44,396 bases of DNA from Clostridia bacterium (GTDB lineage: Bacteria; Bacillota_A; Clostridia; Christensenellales; Aristaeellaceae), in the NCBI GenBank assembly GCA_017518705.1, contig JAFWUC010000043.1:1-44396 (forward strand), read 5' to 3'. Every line of letters starts with the position of its first letter. The first letter of the stretch is position 1. Below the pieces are notes generated by a model that had not been told where the DNA came from, did no database searches, and saw only the letters and a program-made list of their open reading frames with translations. Shown here in pieces: positions 34,378-43,809 of this stretch. The translations under genes were made by a program, and so were the position numbers.

Positions 34378-37300
34378 CTATTTCAGCACCACCGCATCGT
34401 TTCCCAGCAGGGACTTGAGCGCGTTTTCGTCAAAGTCCGGGCTGACCCAAAGGTCTGACGGCGCCACGAAGTTTTTGCCTTCCGCGGGGAAGAAGAAATT
34501 GACTCTGATGCTGCCGGGAGTGGTGGCGAGTATGAAGCTCACCGCGTCCAGCTTGTCCCGGTCCAGCTTGAGGAACAGCTTGCGGGGTTTTTCCTGTTTG
34601 GGCGCTTCTGCCGGCTGTGTTTTGACCTGGGCGTCCGGCAGCATGGGCTCGAAGCTTTCCATTATAAGGTTGGGCGCCTTGCCGTCCCGGGCGGAGAGTC
34701 TGCCCTTTATCTTCAGCGCGTCGCCTTCGTTTACGCTCATGCCCGTGCTTTCGTACACCTTGGGGAAGGCCAGCACCTCTGTCACGCCGTACAGGTCCTC
34801 CAGGCCGAATATGCCCATCAGCTGGCCCTGGCGGGTGGCGCGCTGGGTCTTCTGGGAGATCAGGCCTCCCATCTCTACCCTCATGCCGTCCAGCGCCAGC
34901 GCGCTCTGTTCGTCTTCCATGGCTTCGGCGATCCTGGCCGAATCCATCTTAAGCCGCCCCAGCTGCTCCCTGTAATCGTCAAGCGGATGGCCGGACAGGT
35001 AAATGCCTGTCATTTCCTTTTCCATCGCCAGCGCTTCGCGGCGGCTCAGTTCCTCCGCGGGCGGGAATTCCTCCGGCGCGCCGGGCAGGTCGCTCTCCTC
35101 GAACAGGCTCATCTGCCCGGAAGACAGGCTGCCCGCCTTTTTGCCCGCCGCGTCCATGGACATGTCGAACACCAGCAGCTTCTGGGCCCGGCTGCCCCGC
35201 ATGCGGTCGAAAGCGCCCGCCTTTATCAAGCTCTCCACCGCTTTTTTGTTGACCTGGGTGGAGCTCAAGCGGTCGATAAAGTCGTACAGGCCGGTGAACG
35301 GCGCGATGGCGCGCTCCTCGAGTATGGCGGCGATGGCGTTGTGGCCCAGGTTCTTTACGGCGTTAAGGCCGAAGCGGATCCCGCCCTCGTCCACGCTGAA
35401 GCGCTCCTGGGAGGCGTTCACGTCCGGCGGCGCAATCTTTATGCCCTTTTTGCGGCAGAACTGTATGTAATACGCCACCTTGGTGGAATTTCCCGCGATG
35501 GAATTCAGCATGGCAGCCATGAACTCCACCGGATAGTGGCACTTGAGCCATGCGGTCTGGAGCGCCACCAGCGCATAGCACGCCGCGTGGCTCTTGTTGA
35601 AGGCGTAAGAGGCGAACGCGGTCATTTCGTCGAATATGCGCTCCGCCGCCCCGCGGCTCACGCCCTTCCTGACCGCGCCGGGCACGTCGACCGAACCGTC
35701 GTCGTTCAGCTTGCCGTTTATGAAGTACTCCTTCTCCTTCTGCATCACGTCGTGCTTTTTCTTGGACATGGCGCGGCGCACCAGGTCGCTCCTGCCCATC
35801 GAATAGCCCGCCAGGTCCCTGACGATCTGCATGACCTGCTCCTGGTACACCATGCAGCCGTAGGTCACGTTCAGTATGGGTTCCAGTTCGGGCGTGATGT
35901 AGGATATGGTGGACGGGTCGTGCTTGCCCTGTATGAAGCGGGGGATGGAGTCCATCGGTCCCGGACGGTACAGGGATATGGCGGCGACGATGTCCTCGAA
36001 ACAGCGGGGCTTCATGCTCATTATGAACGAACGCATGCCGCCGCCTTCCAGCTGGAATACCCCGTCCACGTCTCCGGCGCAGATCATGTCGTACACCTTG
36101 TCGTCGTCCACGGGGATGTCTTCCGGTTTTATGGAGGGGCCGCCGCCCTGACGGATATACTCCAGGCTGTCGCCTATAACGTTCAGGGTCCTCAGGCCCA
36201 GAAAGTCCATTTTCAGCAGCCCCAGGCTCTCCAGCGTGCCCATGGGGAACTGGGTGGTCACCACGTCCGCGTTCACCTGCAGGGGCACCAGGTCGCTCAC
36301 CGGGCAGGCGCAGATCAGTACGCCCGCCGCGTGGGTGGAGGCGTGGCGCGGCATACCCTCCAGCTTCCGGGCGGTGTCTATCAGCTTTTTGACCTCTTCG
36401 TCCCCTTCATAGGCGCTTTTGAGCTCGGGATTCAGCACCATCGCCTTGTCTATGGTCATGTCCAGGGCGTTGGGGATCATTTTGCTTATCTGATCCGTGC
36501 GCCCGAAGCTCACGTCCAGCACCCTGCCCACGTCCTTTATGGCGGCCTTGGCGGCCATGGTGCCGAAGGTGATTATCTGGGACACGTGGTCGTGGCCGTA
36601 CTTGTCCGCCACGTAGTCGATCACTTCGCTCCGGCGCTCGTAGTCGAAGTCTATGTCCAGATCGGGCATGCTCACCCTTTCCGGGTTCAGGAAACGCTCG
36701 AACAGCAGCGAGTATTTCAGCGGGTCAAGGGCGGTGATGTCCAGCGTATACGCCACTATGGAGCCCGCGCCGCTGCCCCTGCCGGGGCCCACCAGTATGC
36801 CCACGCTGCGGGCGTAGTTTATGTAGTCCCAGACTATGAGGAAATAGTCCACATAGCCCATTTTCTCTATCACGCCCAGCTCGTATTCCAGGCGTTCCCG
36901 GGCGTCCTGCCTGTCGGGAGCGTACTTGCGCCCAAGCCCCTCGTAGCACATGCGCCTGAGCATTTCGCTCGGGGTCTCCCCCGTGTCTATGGGATACGCG
37001 GGCAGGTGCTTGGTCTCAAAGTCGAAGGTGACATTGCAGCGGCGGGCGATCTCCTCCGTGCGGTCCAGCGCGTCCCGGAAAGCGGGGAACAGCTTTTGCA
37101 TCTCCTCCTCGCTCTTCAGGTAGAGCTGGTCGGTGTTCATGCGCATGCGCTCGTCGTCGGAGAGTTTTTTGCCCGTCTGTATGCACATCAGTACTTCCTG
37201 GGCCGCCGCGTCCTCCCGGTTCAGGTAATGGCAGTCGTTGGTCACCACCAGGGGTATGCCCAGCTCTTTGGACATATGGATGAGCGCGTTGGACACCCGC

Positions 37301-37839
37301 TTTTCCTCGCTCAGGCCGTGGTCCTGCAGTTCCAGGAAGAAATTGTTTTCTCCGAATATCTCCCGGTAGCGGTTGGCGTACTTGAGAGCCTCCCCGTACT
37401 GGTTGTCCAGTATCGCCTTGGGTATGTCGCCGCTTAGGCACGCGCTTAGGCAGATGAGGCCACCGGAATACTTTTTGAGCAGTTCGTAGTCCACCCTGGG
37501 CTTATAGTAGAAGCCGCGGGTGAAGCCCTCGCTCACCAGCTTGACCAGGTTCTTGTAGCCCTGCTGGTTCTCGCACAGCAGTATCAGGTGGCTGTTGCCC
37601 GAGGAGCCGCCGGTCTTGTCGTCCATGTCCCGGCACACGTAGGCCTCGCAGCCTATGACGGGATGGATCCCCCGCTTTTTCGCCTCCACGTAAAAGTCCA
37701 CCACGCCGTACATGGCGCCGTGGTCGGTGATGGCGCAGGATGTCATCCCCAGCTCCTTGACCCGGTCCAGCAGCTCGCCTATGCGGTTTGCGCCGTCCAG
37801 AAGGCTGTATTCCGTGTGCGTGTGCAGATGCGCGAACAT
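34378..37839 (-). CDS. dnaE: DNA polymerase III alpha subunit, DnaE type
   Basis: The 1153-residue product is typical of DnaE1. It starts with the PHP domain (FAHLHTHTEYSLLDG) and goes on to the polymerase palm. GPGRGSGAGSIVAY and PDLDIDFDYERR (about residues 352 and 394) carry the catalytic Asp residues, and a third Asp is in TFGTMAAKAAIKDVGR region context. Fingers, thumb (helix-hairpin-helix in IEALIKAGAFD-like region) and the C-terminal OB fold follow. There is no 3'-5' exonuclease insert, so this is not PolC. It replicates DNA with the sliding clamp. Its ATG touches the stop of miaA with no gap, and GGAG lies in the miaA end. Last housekeeping gene before the GT2 gene. Confidence 0.95.
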   Translation of the reverse strand: MFAHLHTHTEYSLLDGANRIGELLDRVKELGMTSCAITDHGAMYGVVDFYVEAKKRGIHPVIGCEAYVCRDMDDKTGGSSGNSHLILLCENQQGYKNLVKLVSEGFTRGFYYKPRVDYELLKKYSGGLICLSACLSGDIPKAILDNQYGEALKYANRYREIFGENNFFLELQDHGLSEEKRVSNALIHMSKELGIPLVVTNDCHYLNREDAAAQEVLMCIQTGKKLSDDERMRMNTDQLYLKSEEEMQKLFPAFRDALDRTEEIARRCNVTFDFETKHLPAYPIDTGETPSEMLRRMCYEGLGRKYAPDRQDARERLEYELGVIEKMGYVDYFLIVWDYINYARSVGILVGPGRGSGAGSIVAYTLDITALDPLKYSLLFERFLNPERVSMPDLDIDFDYERRSEVIDYVADKYGHDHVSQIITFGTMAAKAAIKDVGRVLDVSFGRTDQISKMIPNALDMTIDKAMVLNPELKSAYEGDEEVKKLIDTARKLEGMPRHASTHAAGVLICACPVSDLVPLQVNADVVTTQFPMGTLESLGLLKMDFLGLRTLNVIGDSLEYIRQGGGPSIKPEDIPVDDDKVYDMICAGDVDGVFQLEGGGMRSFIMSMKPRCFEDIVAAISLYRPGPMDSIPRFIQGKHDPSTISYITPELEPILNVTYGCMVYQEQVMQIVRDLAGYSMGRSDLVRRAMSKKKHDVMQKEKEYFINGKLNDDGSVDVPGAVRKGVSRGAAERIFDEMTAFASYAFNKSHAACYALVALQTAWLKCHYPVEFMAAMLNSIAGNSTKVAYYIQFCRKKGIKIAPPDVNASQERFSVDEGGIRFGLNAVKNLGHNAIAAILEERAIAPFTGLYDFIDRLSSTQVNKKAVESLIKAGAFDRMRGSRAQKLLVFDMSMDAAGKKAGSLSSGQMSLFEESDLPGAPEEFPPAEELSRREALAMEKEMTGIYLSGHPLDDYREQLGRLKMDSARIAEAMEDEQSALALDGMRVEMGGLISQKTQRATRQGQLMGIFGLEDLYGVTEVLAFPKVYESTGMSVNEGDALKIKGRLSARDGKAPNLIMESFEPMLPDAQVKTQPAEAPKQEKPRKLFLKLDRDKLDAVSFILATTPGSIRVNFFFPAEGKNFVAPSDLWVSPDFDENALKSLLGNDAVVLK

Positions 37840-38727
37840 TTACTTCTCCAAAAATTCTTTTATTATTTCGGACGCCCGGAGCACGGGCTCGTGTTCCATG
37901 TCCAGCCAGACGACGCTCTGGTCCTTTTTGAACCAGGTCACCTGCCGCTTGGCGAAGCGCTTTATGGCGAGGGAGAGCTCGTGAAGCATCTCATCCCGGC
38001 TTTGCCATTCTCCCCTCAAAAACTGGGTGAAGTAGCGGTATTCCAGCCCCAGCTTGAGCAGGAATTCGTCGGACACGCCGCTTTCCCTAAGGCGCGCCAC
38101 CTCGTCTATCATGCCCTCGTTCACGCGCCGCTCGAGCCGCTCGTCTATGCGCCGTTTCAGCGTCTCCCTGTCCCACCTGACACCCAGAGTGAGCACGTCG
38201 TAGCGGGGGGTGTTATGTGACGGCTGCGTATCCCCCTGGTGGAGCTTTTCCAGCCTGCGCATCACGCGGTTGCGGTTTTTGGGGTCTATCTCGCTGTCAG
38301 GTTCCAGTTTTTTCAGCATCTCCCAGAGTTCCGGGGTGGAAAACGTCTCGAGCTCCTCCCGGTAACCAAGGTCGGGCACTATCTCGCTTAGGTTGTAGCC
38401 TTTCGTCACGCTGTCCACGTACAGCCCCGTGCCGCCCACTATGAACGGCAGCCTGCCCCGGGCGATTATGCCGTCTATGGCACTGTAGGCGCACTTCTGG
38501 AAGTCCGCCATGGAGAAGAACTCGCCGGGCTCAGCCACGTCAAGCAGGTGGTGGGGCACGCCTTTCATCCCATCGGGCGTGATCTTGCCGCTGCCCAGGT
38601 CCAGGCCTTTGAACACCTGGCGGCTGTCCGCGGACACTATCTCCCCGTCAAAACGCCCCGCCAGCTCCACGCCCAGCGAGCTTTTGCCCGAGGCGTTGGT
38701 ACCCACTATCGCGATAAGCTTGTTCAT
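37840..38727 (-). CDS. miaA: tRNA dimethylallyltransferase
   Basis: The 295-residue product has the Walker A GTNASGKSS (about 9-17), the conserved DSRQVFKGLDLGSGK with the catalytic region, HHLLDVAEPGEFFSM, the FIVGGTGLYVDS motif, and the C-terminal RQVTWFKKD. It puts a dimethylallyl group on A37 of tRNAs that read UNN codons, which helps decoding. It starts at 38727 with GGGAGG upstream, immediately adjacent to the MFS stop, and is followed by dnaE with no gap. A 3-base TAA/ATG junction ties it to dnaE translation. Confidence 0.95.
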   Translation of the reverse strand: MNKLIAIVGTNASGKSSLGVELAGRFDGEIVSADSRQVFKGLDLGSGKITPDGMKGVPHHLLDVAEPGEFFSMADFQKCAYSAIDGIIARGRLPFIVGGTGLYVDSVTKGYNLSEIVPDLGYREELETFSTPELWEMLKKLEPDSEIDPKNRNRVMRRLEKLHQGDTQPSHNTPRYDVLTLGVRWDRETLKRRIDERLERRVNEGMIDEVARLRESGVSDEFLLKLGLEYRYFTQFLRGEWQSRDEMLHELSLAIKRFAKRQVTWFKKDQSVVWLDMEHEPVLRASEIIKEFLEK

Positions 38728-39897
38728 TCAATCCTCCCCGTTCAGGGGCTTGTGCCGGAAGTAATAGGGCGCGAACGCCGCCAGGCAGAAAAAGCAGATG
38801 CCCGCGGTGATATAGAACACACCCTGGCGGGTTATCACGTCGCTCAGCGCGCCGCCCGCGAGATACCCTATGCCCCGGGCCAGTCCGAAGCCGAACACGC
38901 CCAGAAGCAGCTGGCCCGTGGCCTTTTCCCCGTCTCCAGCCACTTTCTGTATGTATTTCGCCGCGCTCACGGTGATCACTATAAAGCCGAAGCCGTGCAG
39001 CACCTGGGCTGCCAGCGCCACGTAGGGGCTCGACGTGGTGGCCAGTATCATCCAGCGCACGGTCATCACCGCCGCCGCCATGCACATGAGTTTGCCCGCG
39101 CCCAGCTTTTTGATCAGCCGGTCGGAGAAGATCAGGAAAGGTGCTTCGGAGCAGGCGGATATGAAGAAGCTCCAGCCCACCAGGTTCTCGCCGCCCCCCA
39201 GGTCGTCCCTGAGCAGCGGGGAAAAGAAGGCGTAATAGTAGCCGTATGTGATCTGCAGCAGCACCATCAGCGCGAACAGGCGGATGACTTCCGGGTTCCT
39301 GAGCAGTTTGCCCGCGCCCTGGGCGGAGGCAGCCTGCCCCTTCGAGGACACCGTGGGCATGTTGAGCGCCGCGAGCGCCACCATAAGGCACATCGCTGCC
39401 GTGCCGTACACCACCGTCACACTGCCGAAATAGTCGCTCACATAGCCGAACAGCGCCGCCACCACCGCGAAAGTGAGCCCGCCGGCCAGCCTTACGCCGC
39501 CGAAGGGCAGACCCTCGCTGTCAAGGTTGGTGAGCACTATGCTGTCGCCCATTGGCTGCAGGCTGGTGTACACGCAGCCAAACAATCCCAGCACTCCCAG
39601 CGCGTACACGAAGCCGCCCTGCAGGGGCAGAAGCAGTATGACGGCCGTGCTGATCACAGCCATCGCCGCCAAAAGCCGGTTTCTGGACGCCGCCCGGTCA
39701 CCCGCCCGCCCCCACAGGTACATGGTGGGCACGCTCACGAAGGCGATCACCGCGTTTATGGTGCCGATCTTGGCGCCGTTAAGCCCCCGGTCGGTCAGGT
39801 ACAGGCTCATAAAGCTCTGGAACACCGCGTTTGCGGCGTAATACGCCATCAGAAACAGCGCGCCGGATATGAGCTTGGACTTAAAAAACTTCCTCAT
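38728..39897 (-). CDS. Major facilitator superfamily transporter (MFS_1-like)
   Basis: The 389 residues form twelve hydrophobic segments in two halves joined by a polar cytoplasmic loop (STVSSKGQAASAQGAGKLLRN, about 180-200). The N-terminus has the LYLTDRGLNGAKIGT and AGDRAASRNRL-type turn between segments 2 and 3. It resembles the LacY/nucleoside-permease-like subgroup of MFS proteins, but the substrate is not readable. The ATG overlaps the TGA of the DUF1887-like gene as ATGA, and the stop touches miaA. The coupling to a CARF-like nuclease gene is unusual. Confidence 0.88.
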   Translation of the reverse strand: MRKFFKSKLISGALFLMAYYAANAVFQSFMSLYLTDRGLNGAKIGTINAVIAFVSVPTMYLWGRAGDRAASRNRLLAAMAVISTAVILLLPLQGGFVYALGVLGLFGCVYTSLQPMGDSIVLTNLDSEGLPFGGVRLAGGLTFAVVAALFGYVSDYFGSVTVVYGTAAMCLMVALAALNMPTVSSKGQAASAQGAGKLLRNPEVIRLFALMVLLQITYGYYYAFFSPLLRDDLGGGENLVGWSFFISACSEAPFLIFSDRLIKKLGAGKLMCMAAAVMTVRWMILATTSSPYVALAAQVLHGFGFIVITVSAAKYIQKVAGDGEKATGQLLLGVFGFGLARGIGYLAGGALSDVITRQGVFYITAGICFFCLAAFAPYYFRHKPLNGED

Positions 39898-41060
39898 TCA
39901 GCCAGTTCCTTTATCAGCTCGGGCAGCCTGCCCGCTTTGATCTCCTCAAGGTCTATCACGCGTATGCCCATCTCCGCCGCCCGGCGCCGGGCCAGTTTCT
40001 GGCATGCGGAGGAGGACACTATCGCCGCCCGGGCGATGCCGCTGCCGAAGCGTTCCTTGAGCACGCCCAGCTCGTTTATCGCCTCGGTCTTCACCTGACC
40101 CGTCTTGCAGCTTATGAACAGGGGCGTGACTCCCCTGCTCGCCACCACGTCTATCTCGTTGCTCACGTCGCCCTGCAGGTTGTCGCCCTCCCAGTCCACG
40201 ACCACGCTCGACGACACGTCATCGAATATGCCCGTGTCCACGCAGGCTTTGTATACATAAAGCTCCAGCACGCTGCCGATGTCCCTGAGCCAGTAGCGGG
40301 TGCGCGCGTCCCTGAAGTAAAAGCTGACGCGCTCATCCTCTATCGACAGACGGCGGATAAAGCCGAGCTGCTCAAAGTCCCTTAGCGCCCTCTGGTCGCA
40401 CATTATCCTGCCCCGGTCGCCCCTGACGCTCAGGGCGCCTTCCGCGAAATTGCTTCCGTCCCTTAGCGACGCCTGGCTGACCCGCTGGATATAGTTGATT
40501 ATGTTCGTCCAGTTCTGCCTGTGCTTAAGGTACAATCTGAAAAACGGCTCGAAATAGTCTATGTATTCCTTAAGCGCGGCTTCCTCCACCCTGCCGGGCC
40601 TTACGGAACCGCCCGCCATTATAAAGCTGTCTTCCACGCTCAGCCTTACGTCGCAGTCCAGCCTGTCGCCGAATGGCGCGTCCTTTATGGAGAAATACGC
40701 GTTGTTCCTGCGGGAATAGGTGAACGCGGGCGTGCCCATCTCGCAGGACAGCACCCCCGAGGCGAACAGCGCCGCGTCCGTGCCTCCGGTTATGTCCATC
40801 ACGCAGGGAGCGTACTTTTCGCACACTTCCTTGAGCGCGCGTTTGACGTCGCGCGCGGAAAACATGTCCGCAGCCACGAAACGGATCTCCCCGTTCCAGC
40901 CCTTGCGCTTAAGGTAGTTTTTTATGGCCGACGTGCGCCGTCTTGAGGCTTTGACCTCTTCCGAACACAGGAACACCACCCTCACCGGGTCCAGCATCTC
41001 GCAGGCCAGCACGTTTTCCAGCGGACGCTCGTCGTACAGTTCTATAAGCGTACTGTTCAT
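39894..41060 (-). CDS. DUF1887-like protein: CARF-like domain plus PD-(D/E)XK nuclease-like domain
   Basis: The 388-residue product matches the length and layout of Card1/Can2-like DUF1887 proteins. Residues about 1-140 form a Rossmann-like CARF domain (VVFLCSEEVKASRR, then MDITGGTDAALFASG, the typical ligand-site segment). A helical middle part follows, and a restriction-endonuclease-like domain lies at about 262-370: Glu266 (SVLELYVYK), Asp304 (NEIDVV) and Lys319 (ISCKTG). The usual E-x-K Glu is Ser317 here. In type III CRISPR systems this family is switched on by cyclic oligoadenylate and cuts nucleic acid. There is no CRISPR locus in the window. It overlaps both neighbours by ATGA junctions. 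Activity with the Ser317 substitution is uncertain. Confidence 0.8.
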   Translation of the reverse strand: MNSTLIELYDERPLENVLACEMLDPVRVVFLCSEEVKASRRRTSAIKNYLKRKGWNGEIRFVAADMFSARDVKRALKEVCEKYAPCVMDITGGTDAALFASGVLSCEMGTPAFTYSRRNNAYFSIKDAPFGDRLDCDVRLSVEDSFIMAGGSVRPGRVEEAALKEYIDYFEPFFRLYLKHRQNWTNIINYIQRVSQASLRDGSNFAEGALSVRGDRGRIMCDQRALRDFEQLGFIRRLSIEDERVSFYFRDARTRYWLRDIGSVLELYVYKACVDTGIFDDVSSSVVVDWEGDNLQGDVSNEIDVVASRGVTPLFISCKTGQVKTEAINELGVLKERFGSGIARAAIVSSSACQKLARRRAAEMGIRVIDLEEIKAGRLPELIKELAE

Positions 41061-42259
41061 TTTTCCGCGCTTTCTTCCGGTGTTTCTTCCGGCGCTTCTT
41101 TCAGTGCTTCTTCCTGTGCTGCTTCATGCGCTTCTTCCCGCGCTTCAAGCCGCTTTTTCGCGCCGCGGGTAAGCAGCTCGTAGGCCACCGCGCTCAGCGG
41201 CACCGCGAGTATTATGCCCAGCATGCCGTTGATCTCGCCTCCGATCACAACCGCGCTGAGCACCAGCAGGCCGGACACCTTCATCTGCTTGCCCACTATC
41301 TTGGGATAGAACACGTTGTCTTCCACCTGCTGGATCACAAGTATGTACAGCGCGAACCACAGCGCCATGGTGGGGCTGTAGATCATGGTCAAAAGAATGC
41401 CGCTTATGGAGCCCGCCCAGGGGCCGATAACGGGCACTATGGCGCACACGCCCACCACCGCGCTTATTGCGGCGGGGTTGGGGAAGCCGAAGATCAGCAT
41501 GCCTATAAAGCACATCAGCCCCAGTATCATCGCTTCCAGCACCTGGCCCTTGAAAAACTCCGAGAATTTCTCGTAGATCAGGGTCCTTAAGTCAAACAGC
41601 AAAGCCCGCGGCTTTTCCGGCATATAGGCGTTCAGCAACTTGCTGACGAACTTGCTTATGCGCTCCTTCCCCGCCAGTGCGTACACGCTTATGGCGATGG
41701 TGAGCACCACGTCCAGGATCCCGCCCACGAGGCCCGTGGTAAGGTCGAAGGCGAAGCCCGCGATGTCCGCGACGCTGCCCGAAATGTATTCCACCACCAG
41801 CGTGGCGGTGTTGTTGAGCGTCTCGTTTATGGAGGCGATCTTTTCGGGGGTCGCGCCCATGCGGGTGAGTATGTCCGTGACGAATCCGGGCATCATCTGG
41901 AACGCCTCGGGCACGCGGGTTATGGCCGTGTCCGCTACGTTCCTCAGGCTGGGGATTATGAAATACGCCGTAAGCGCGATCAGGGCGATGGCGATCACGT
42001 ACGTCACCGACACGCTCACGCCCCGCCTGAAGCCCGGTTTTGCCTTTTTGAAGAGTTTGCCCATGCGCTGCTCTATGGGCGCCATGATGAGGTTCAGCAC
42101 GAACGCCAGGAACAGACCCGCGATCACGCAGCTCAGCACGCCCCACACATATGACAGCATGCCCGTAAGCCTTTCGGGTCTCTGGGCGACGGAGTACACC
42201 ACCCCCGCGAACACTATGAGCCACAGTGTGCGGCGGGTGGGAGATTTGCTTTTAAACAT
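41057..42259 (-). CDS. AI-2E family membrane transporter
   Basis: The 400-residue product has about eight hydrophobic segments in the pattern of the family formerly called UPF0118 (AI-2E/YdiK/YhhT), with the conserved region GPWAGSISGILLTMIYSP, EDNVFYPKIVGKQMKVS and INGMLGIILAVPLSA. The last 40 residues are a Glu/Ala-rich charged tail (EEAHEAAQEEALKEAPEE). Members have been assigned autoinducer-2 export, but several are ion exchangers, so the substrate is open. ATG 42259 overlaps the end of the GltD-like gene by eight bases, and its TGA overlaps the ATG of the DUF1887-like gene. Confidence 0.9.
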   Translation of the reverse strand: MFKSKSPTRRTLWLIVFAGVVYSVAQRPERLTGMLSYVWGVLSCVIAGLFLAFVLNLIMAPIEQRMGKLFKKAKPGFRRGVSVSVTYVIAIALIALTAYFIIPSLRNVADTAITRVPEAFQMMPGFVTDILTRMGATPEKIASINETLNNTATLVVEYISGSVADIAGFAFDLTTGLVGGILDVVLTIAISVYALAGKERISKFVSKLLNAYMPEKPRALLFDLRTLIYEKFSEFFKGQVLEAMILGLMCFIGMLIFGFPNPAAISAVVGVCAIVPVIGPWAGSISGILLTMIYSPTMALWFALYILVIQQVEDNVFYPKIVGKQMKVSGLLVLSAVVIGGEINGMLGIILAVPLSAVAYELLTRGAKKRLEAREEAHEAAQEEALKEAPEETPEESAEK

Positions 42260-43667
42260 TCGCTATGCCCAGCTTTTCCAGGATGCTTTTCGCGGCCTTC
42301 TTGCCCGCGCCCATGGCGGATATGACCGTAGCCGCGCCGGTGACCGCGTCGCCGCCCGCATACACGCCCTCGCGGGAAGTCATGGCGTCTTCGTTTATGA
42401 TTATGCCGCCCCGGCTGTTCACGTCAAGACCCTTGGTGGTGTTCCTTATCAGCGGGTTGGGGCTGGTGCCGATGGCCATTATGACCGCGTCGACCTTGAG
42501 CTCGTACTCGCTGCCCTTGATCTCCACGGGCCGCCTCCTGCCCCTTTCGTCCGGCTCGCCCAGTTCCATTTTGATCACTTTAATGCCGGTCACGAAGCCG
42601 TTTTTCGGGTCTCTGGGATCGTCGGGGTTATTGTAGCCCAGTATCTCCACGGGGTTGTTGAGCAGCCTGAACTCGATGCCTTCCTCCATGGCGTGCTCCA
42701 CATCTACCTTACGGGCGGGCAGCTCCGTCAGCGAGCGGCGGAAAACTATGTACACTTATTCCGCCCCCAGCCTGAGCGCGGTGCGCGCCGCGTCCATCGC
42801 CACGTTGCCGCCGCCCACGACCGCCACGCGGCCGCCCTTCATTATCGGAGTGTCGCTGTCGTCGCGGTACGCCTTCATAAGGTTGGAGCGGGTCAGGAAC
42901 TCGTTGGCGGAGTATACGCCGTTAAGCGCTTCGCCGGGGATCCCCATAAAGCCCGGCAGGCCCGCGCCGCTGCCTATGAACACGGCTTTATAGCCCTGCC
43001 CGAGCAGCTCGTCCACAGTCAGCGTGCGTCCGATCACCACGTTGGTGAAGAACTCCACGCCCATGGCTTCCAGGCCCTCTACCTCCCGGCTGACTATTGC
43101 CTTGGGCAGACGGAATTCGGGAATGCCGTACACCAGCACTCCGCCCGGGCGGTGCAGCGCCTCGAACACGCTCACCTTGACCCCGTGGCGCGCCAGCTCG
43201 CCCGCGCAGGACAGGCCGCTGGGGCCGGAACCCACCACCGCCACCTTCGGCGCGTCCTCTGCCGGTGTGTTCGCTTCTTTTATCCCCCGTTTGTTGTGTT
43301 CGTCCGCCGCGAAACGCTCCAGGCGCCCGATCGCCACGGGCTCGAACTTGATGCCCATGGTGCACTCCTTCTCGCACTGGCTCTCCTGGGGGCACACCCT
43401 GCCGCACACGGCGGGCAGGCTCGAGGACCGAGCTATCACCGCGTAGGCGCCTTCGCTGTCCCCGTTCTTAATGCAGGAAATGAAACCGGGAATGTCGATG
43501 TTCACCGGGCAGCCCTGCACGCAGGGCTTGTTTTTGCAGTTCAGGCAGCGCTGCGCTTCCTCCCGGGCGATCTCGGGCGTGTAGCCCAGGGCTACTTCGT
43601 TGAAATTATGTGCCCTTTCCAGAGGATCCTGGGTAGGCATCGGATGTTTGTTCGGAATCAGCGGCAT
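42252..43667 (-). pseudogene. GltD-like NADPH-dependent glutamate synthase subunit, interrupted by in-frame TAA
   Basis: ATG 43667 (AAGGGGAAAG ahead) opens a 472-codon frame that is complete in homology but has TAA at 42756-42758 after residue 303. The upper part has two [4Fe-4S] motifs (CLNCKNKPCVQGCP and CGRVCPQESQCEKEC), the FAD site VVGSGPSGLSCA and the second Rossmann motif VAVVGGGNVAMDAA. Downstream the frame continues without shift as VYIVFRRSLTELPARKVDVEHA, with the FAD-closing AGGDAVTGAATV. Homologues usually have a Lys at the stop position (LGAEKVYIVYRR), and one AAA-to-TAA change would explain it. A GTG at 42755 could restart a second polypeptide, but the break falls inside the NADPH domain. 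So a nonsense mutation, error or rare split gene. No large GltB subunit is nearby. Confidence 0.8.
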
Positions 43668-43706
43668 AGTCTTTCCCCTTTTACAGCATATAAATACCTG
43701 ACTATA

Positions 43707-43735
43707 ATTATACCACAATACGGGCACGTTTTTCA
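43707..43735 (-). promoter_or_regulatory. Promoter of the GltD-like operon, extended -10 type
   Basis: Read leftward: TGAAAA (43730-43735), a 17-base spacer, TATAAT (43707-43712), preceded by TGG, an extended -10 element that can offset the poor -35 box. The region between this promoter and that of gdhA is AT-rich. Confidence 0.65.
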
Positions 43736-43809
43736 GACAAATGCCCGGTTTTTGCATATTTTTTCTATATTAAATTTTCTATCAGCGGCACATATTTTTA
43801 TTTCGCCTG

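Noticed and set aside
34987..37437. 816-codon rightward open frame opposite dnaE
   Set aside because: It lies wholly antisense to a certain gene, has no ribosome site, and its Val/His/Gly-rich composition is that of a shadow frame in GC-rich coding DNA.
39894..41060. A CRISPR type III locus around the DUF1887-like gene
   Set aside because: No repeats, Cas genes or cyclase are present; neighbours are transporters and housekeeping genes.
41057..42259. Quorum-sensing role for the AI-2E family gene
   Set aside because: The family name alone does not show autoinducer-2 export, and no luxS or receptor gene is nearby.
42756..42758. Recoded TAA (selenocysteine, pyrrolysine or altered code)
   Set aside because: Those use TGA or TAG, and TAA ends many intact genes in this window.
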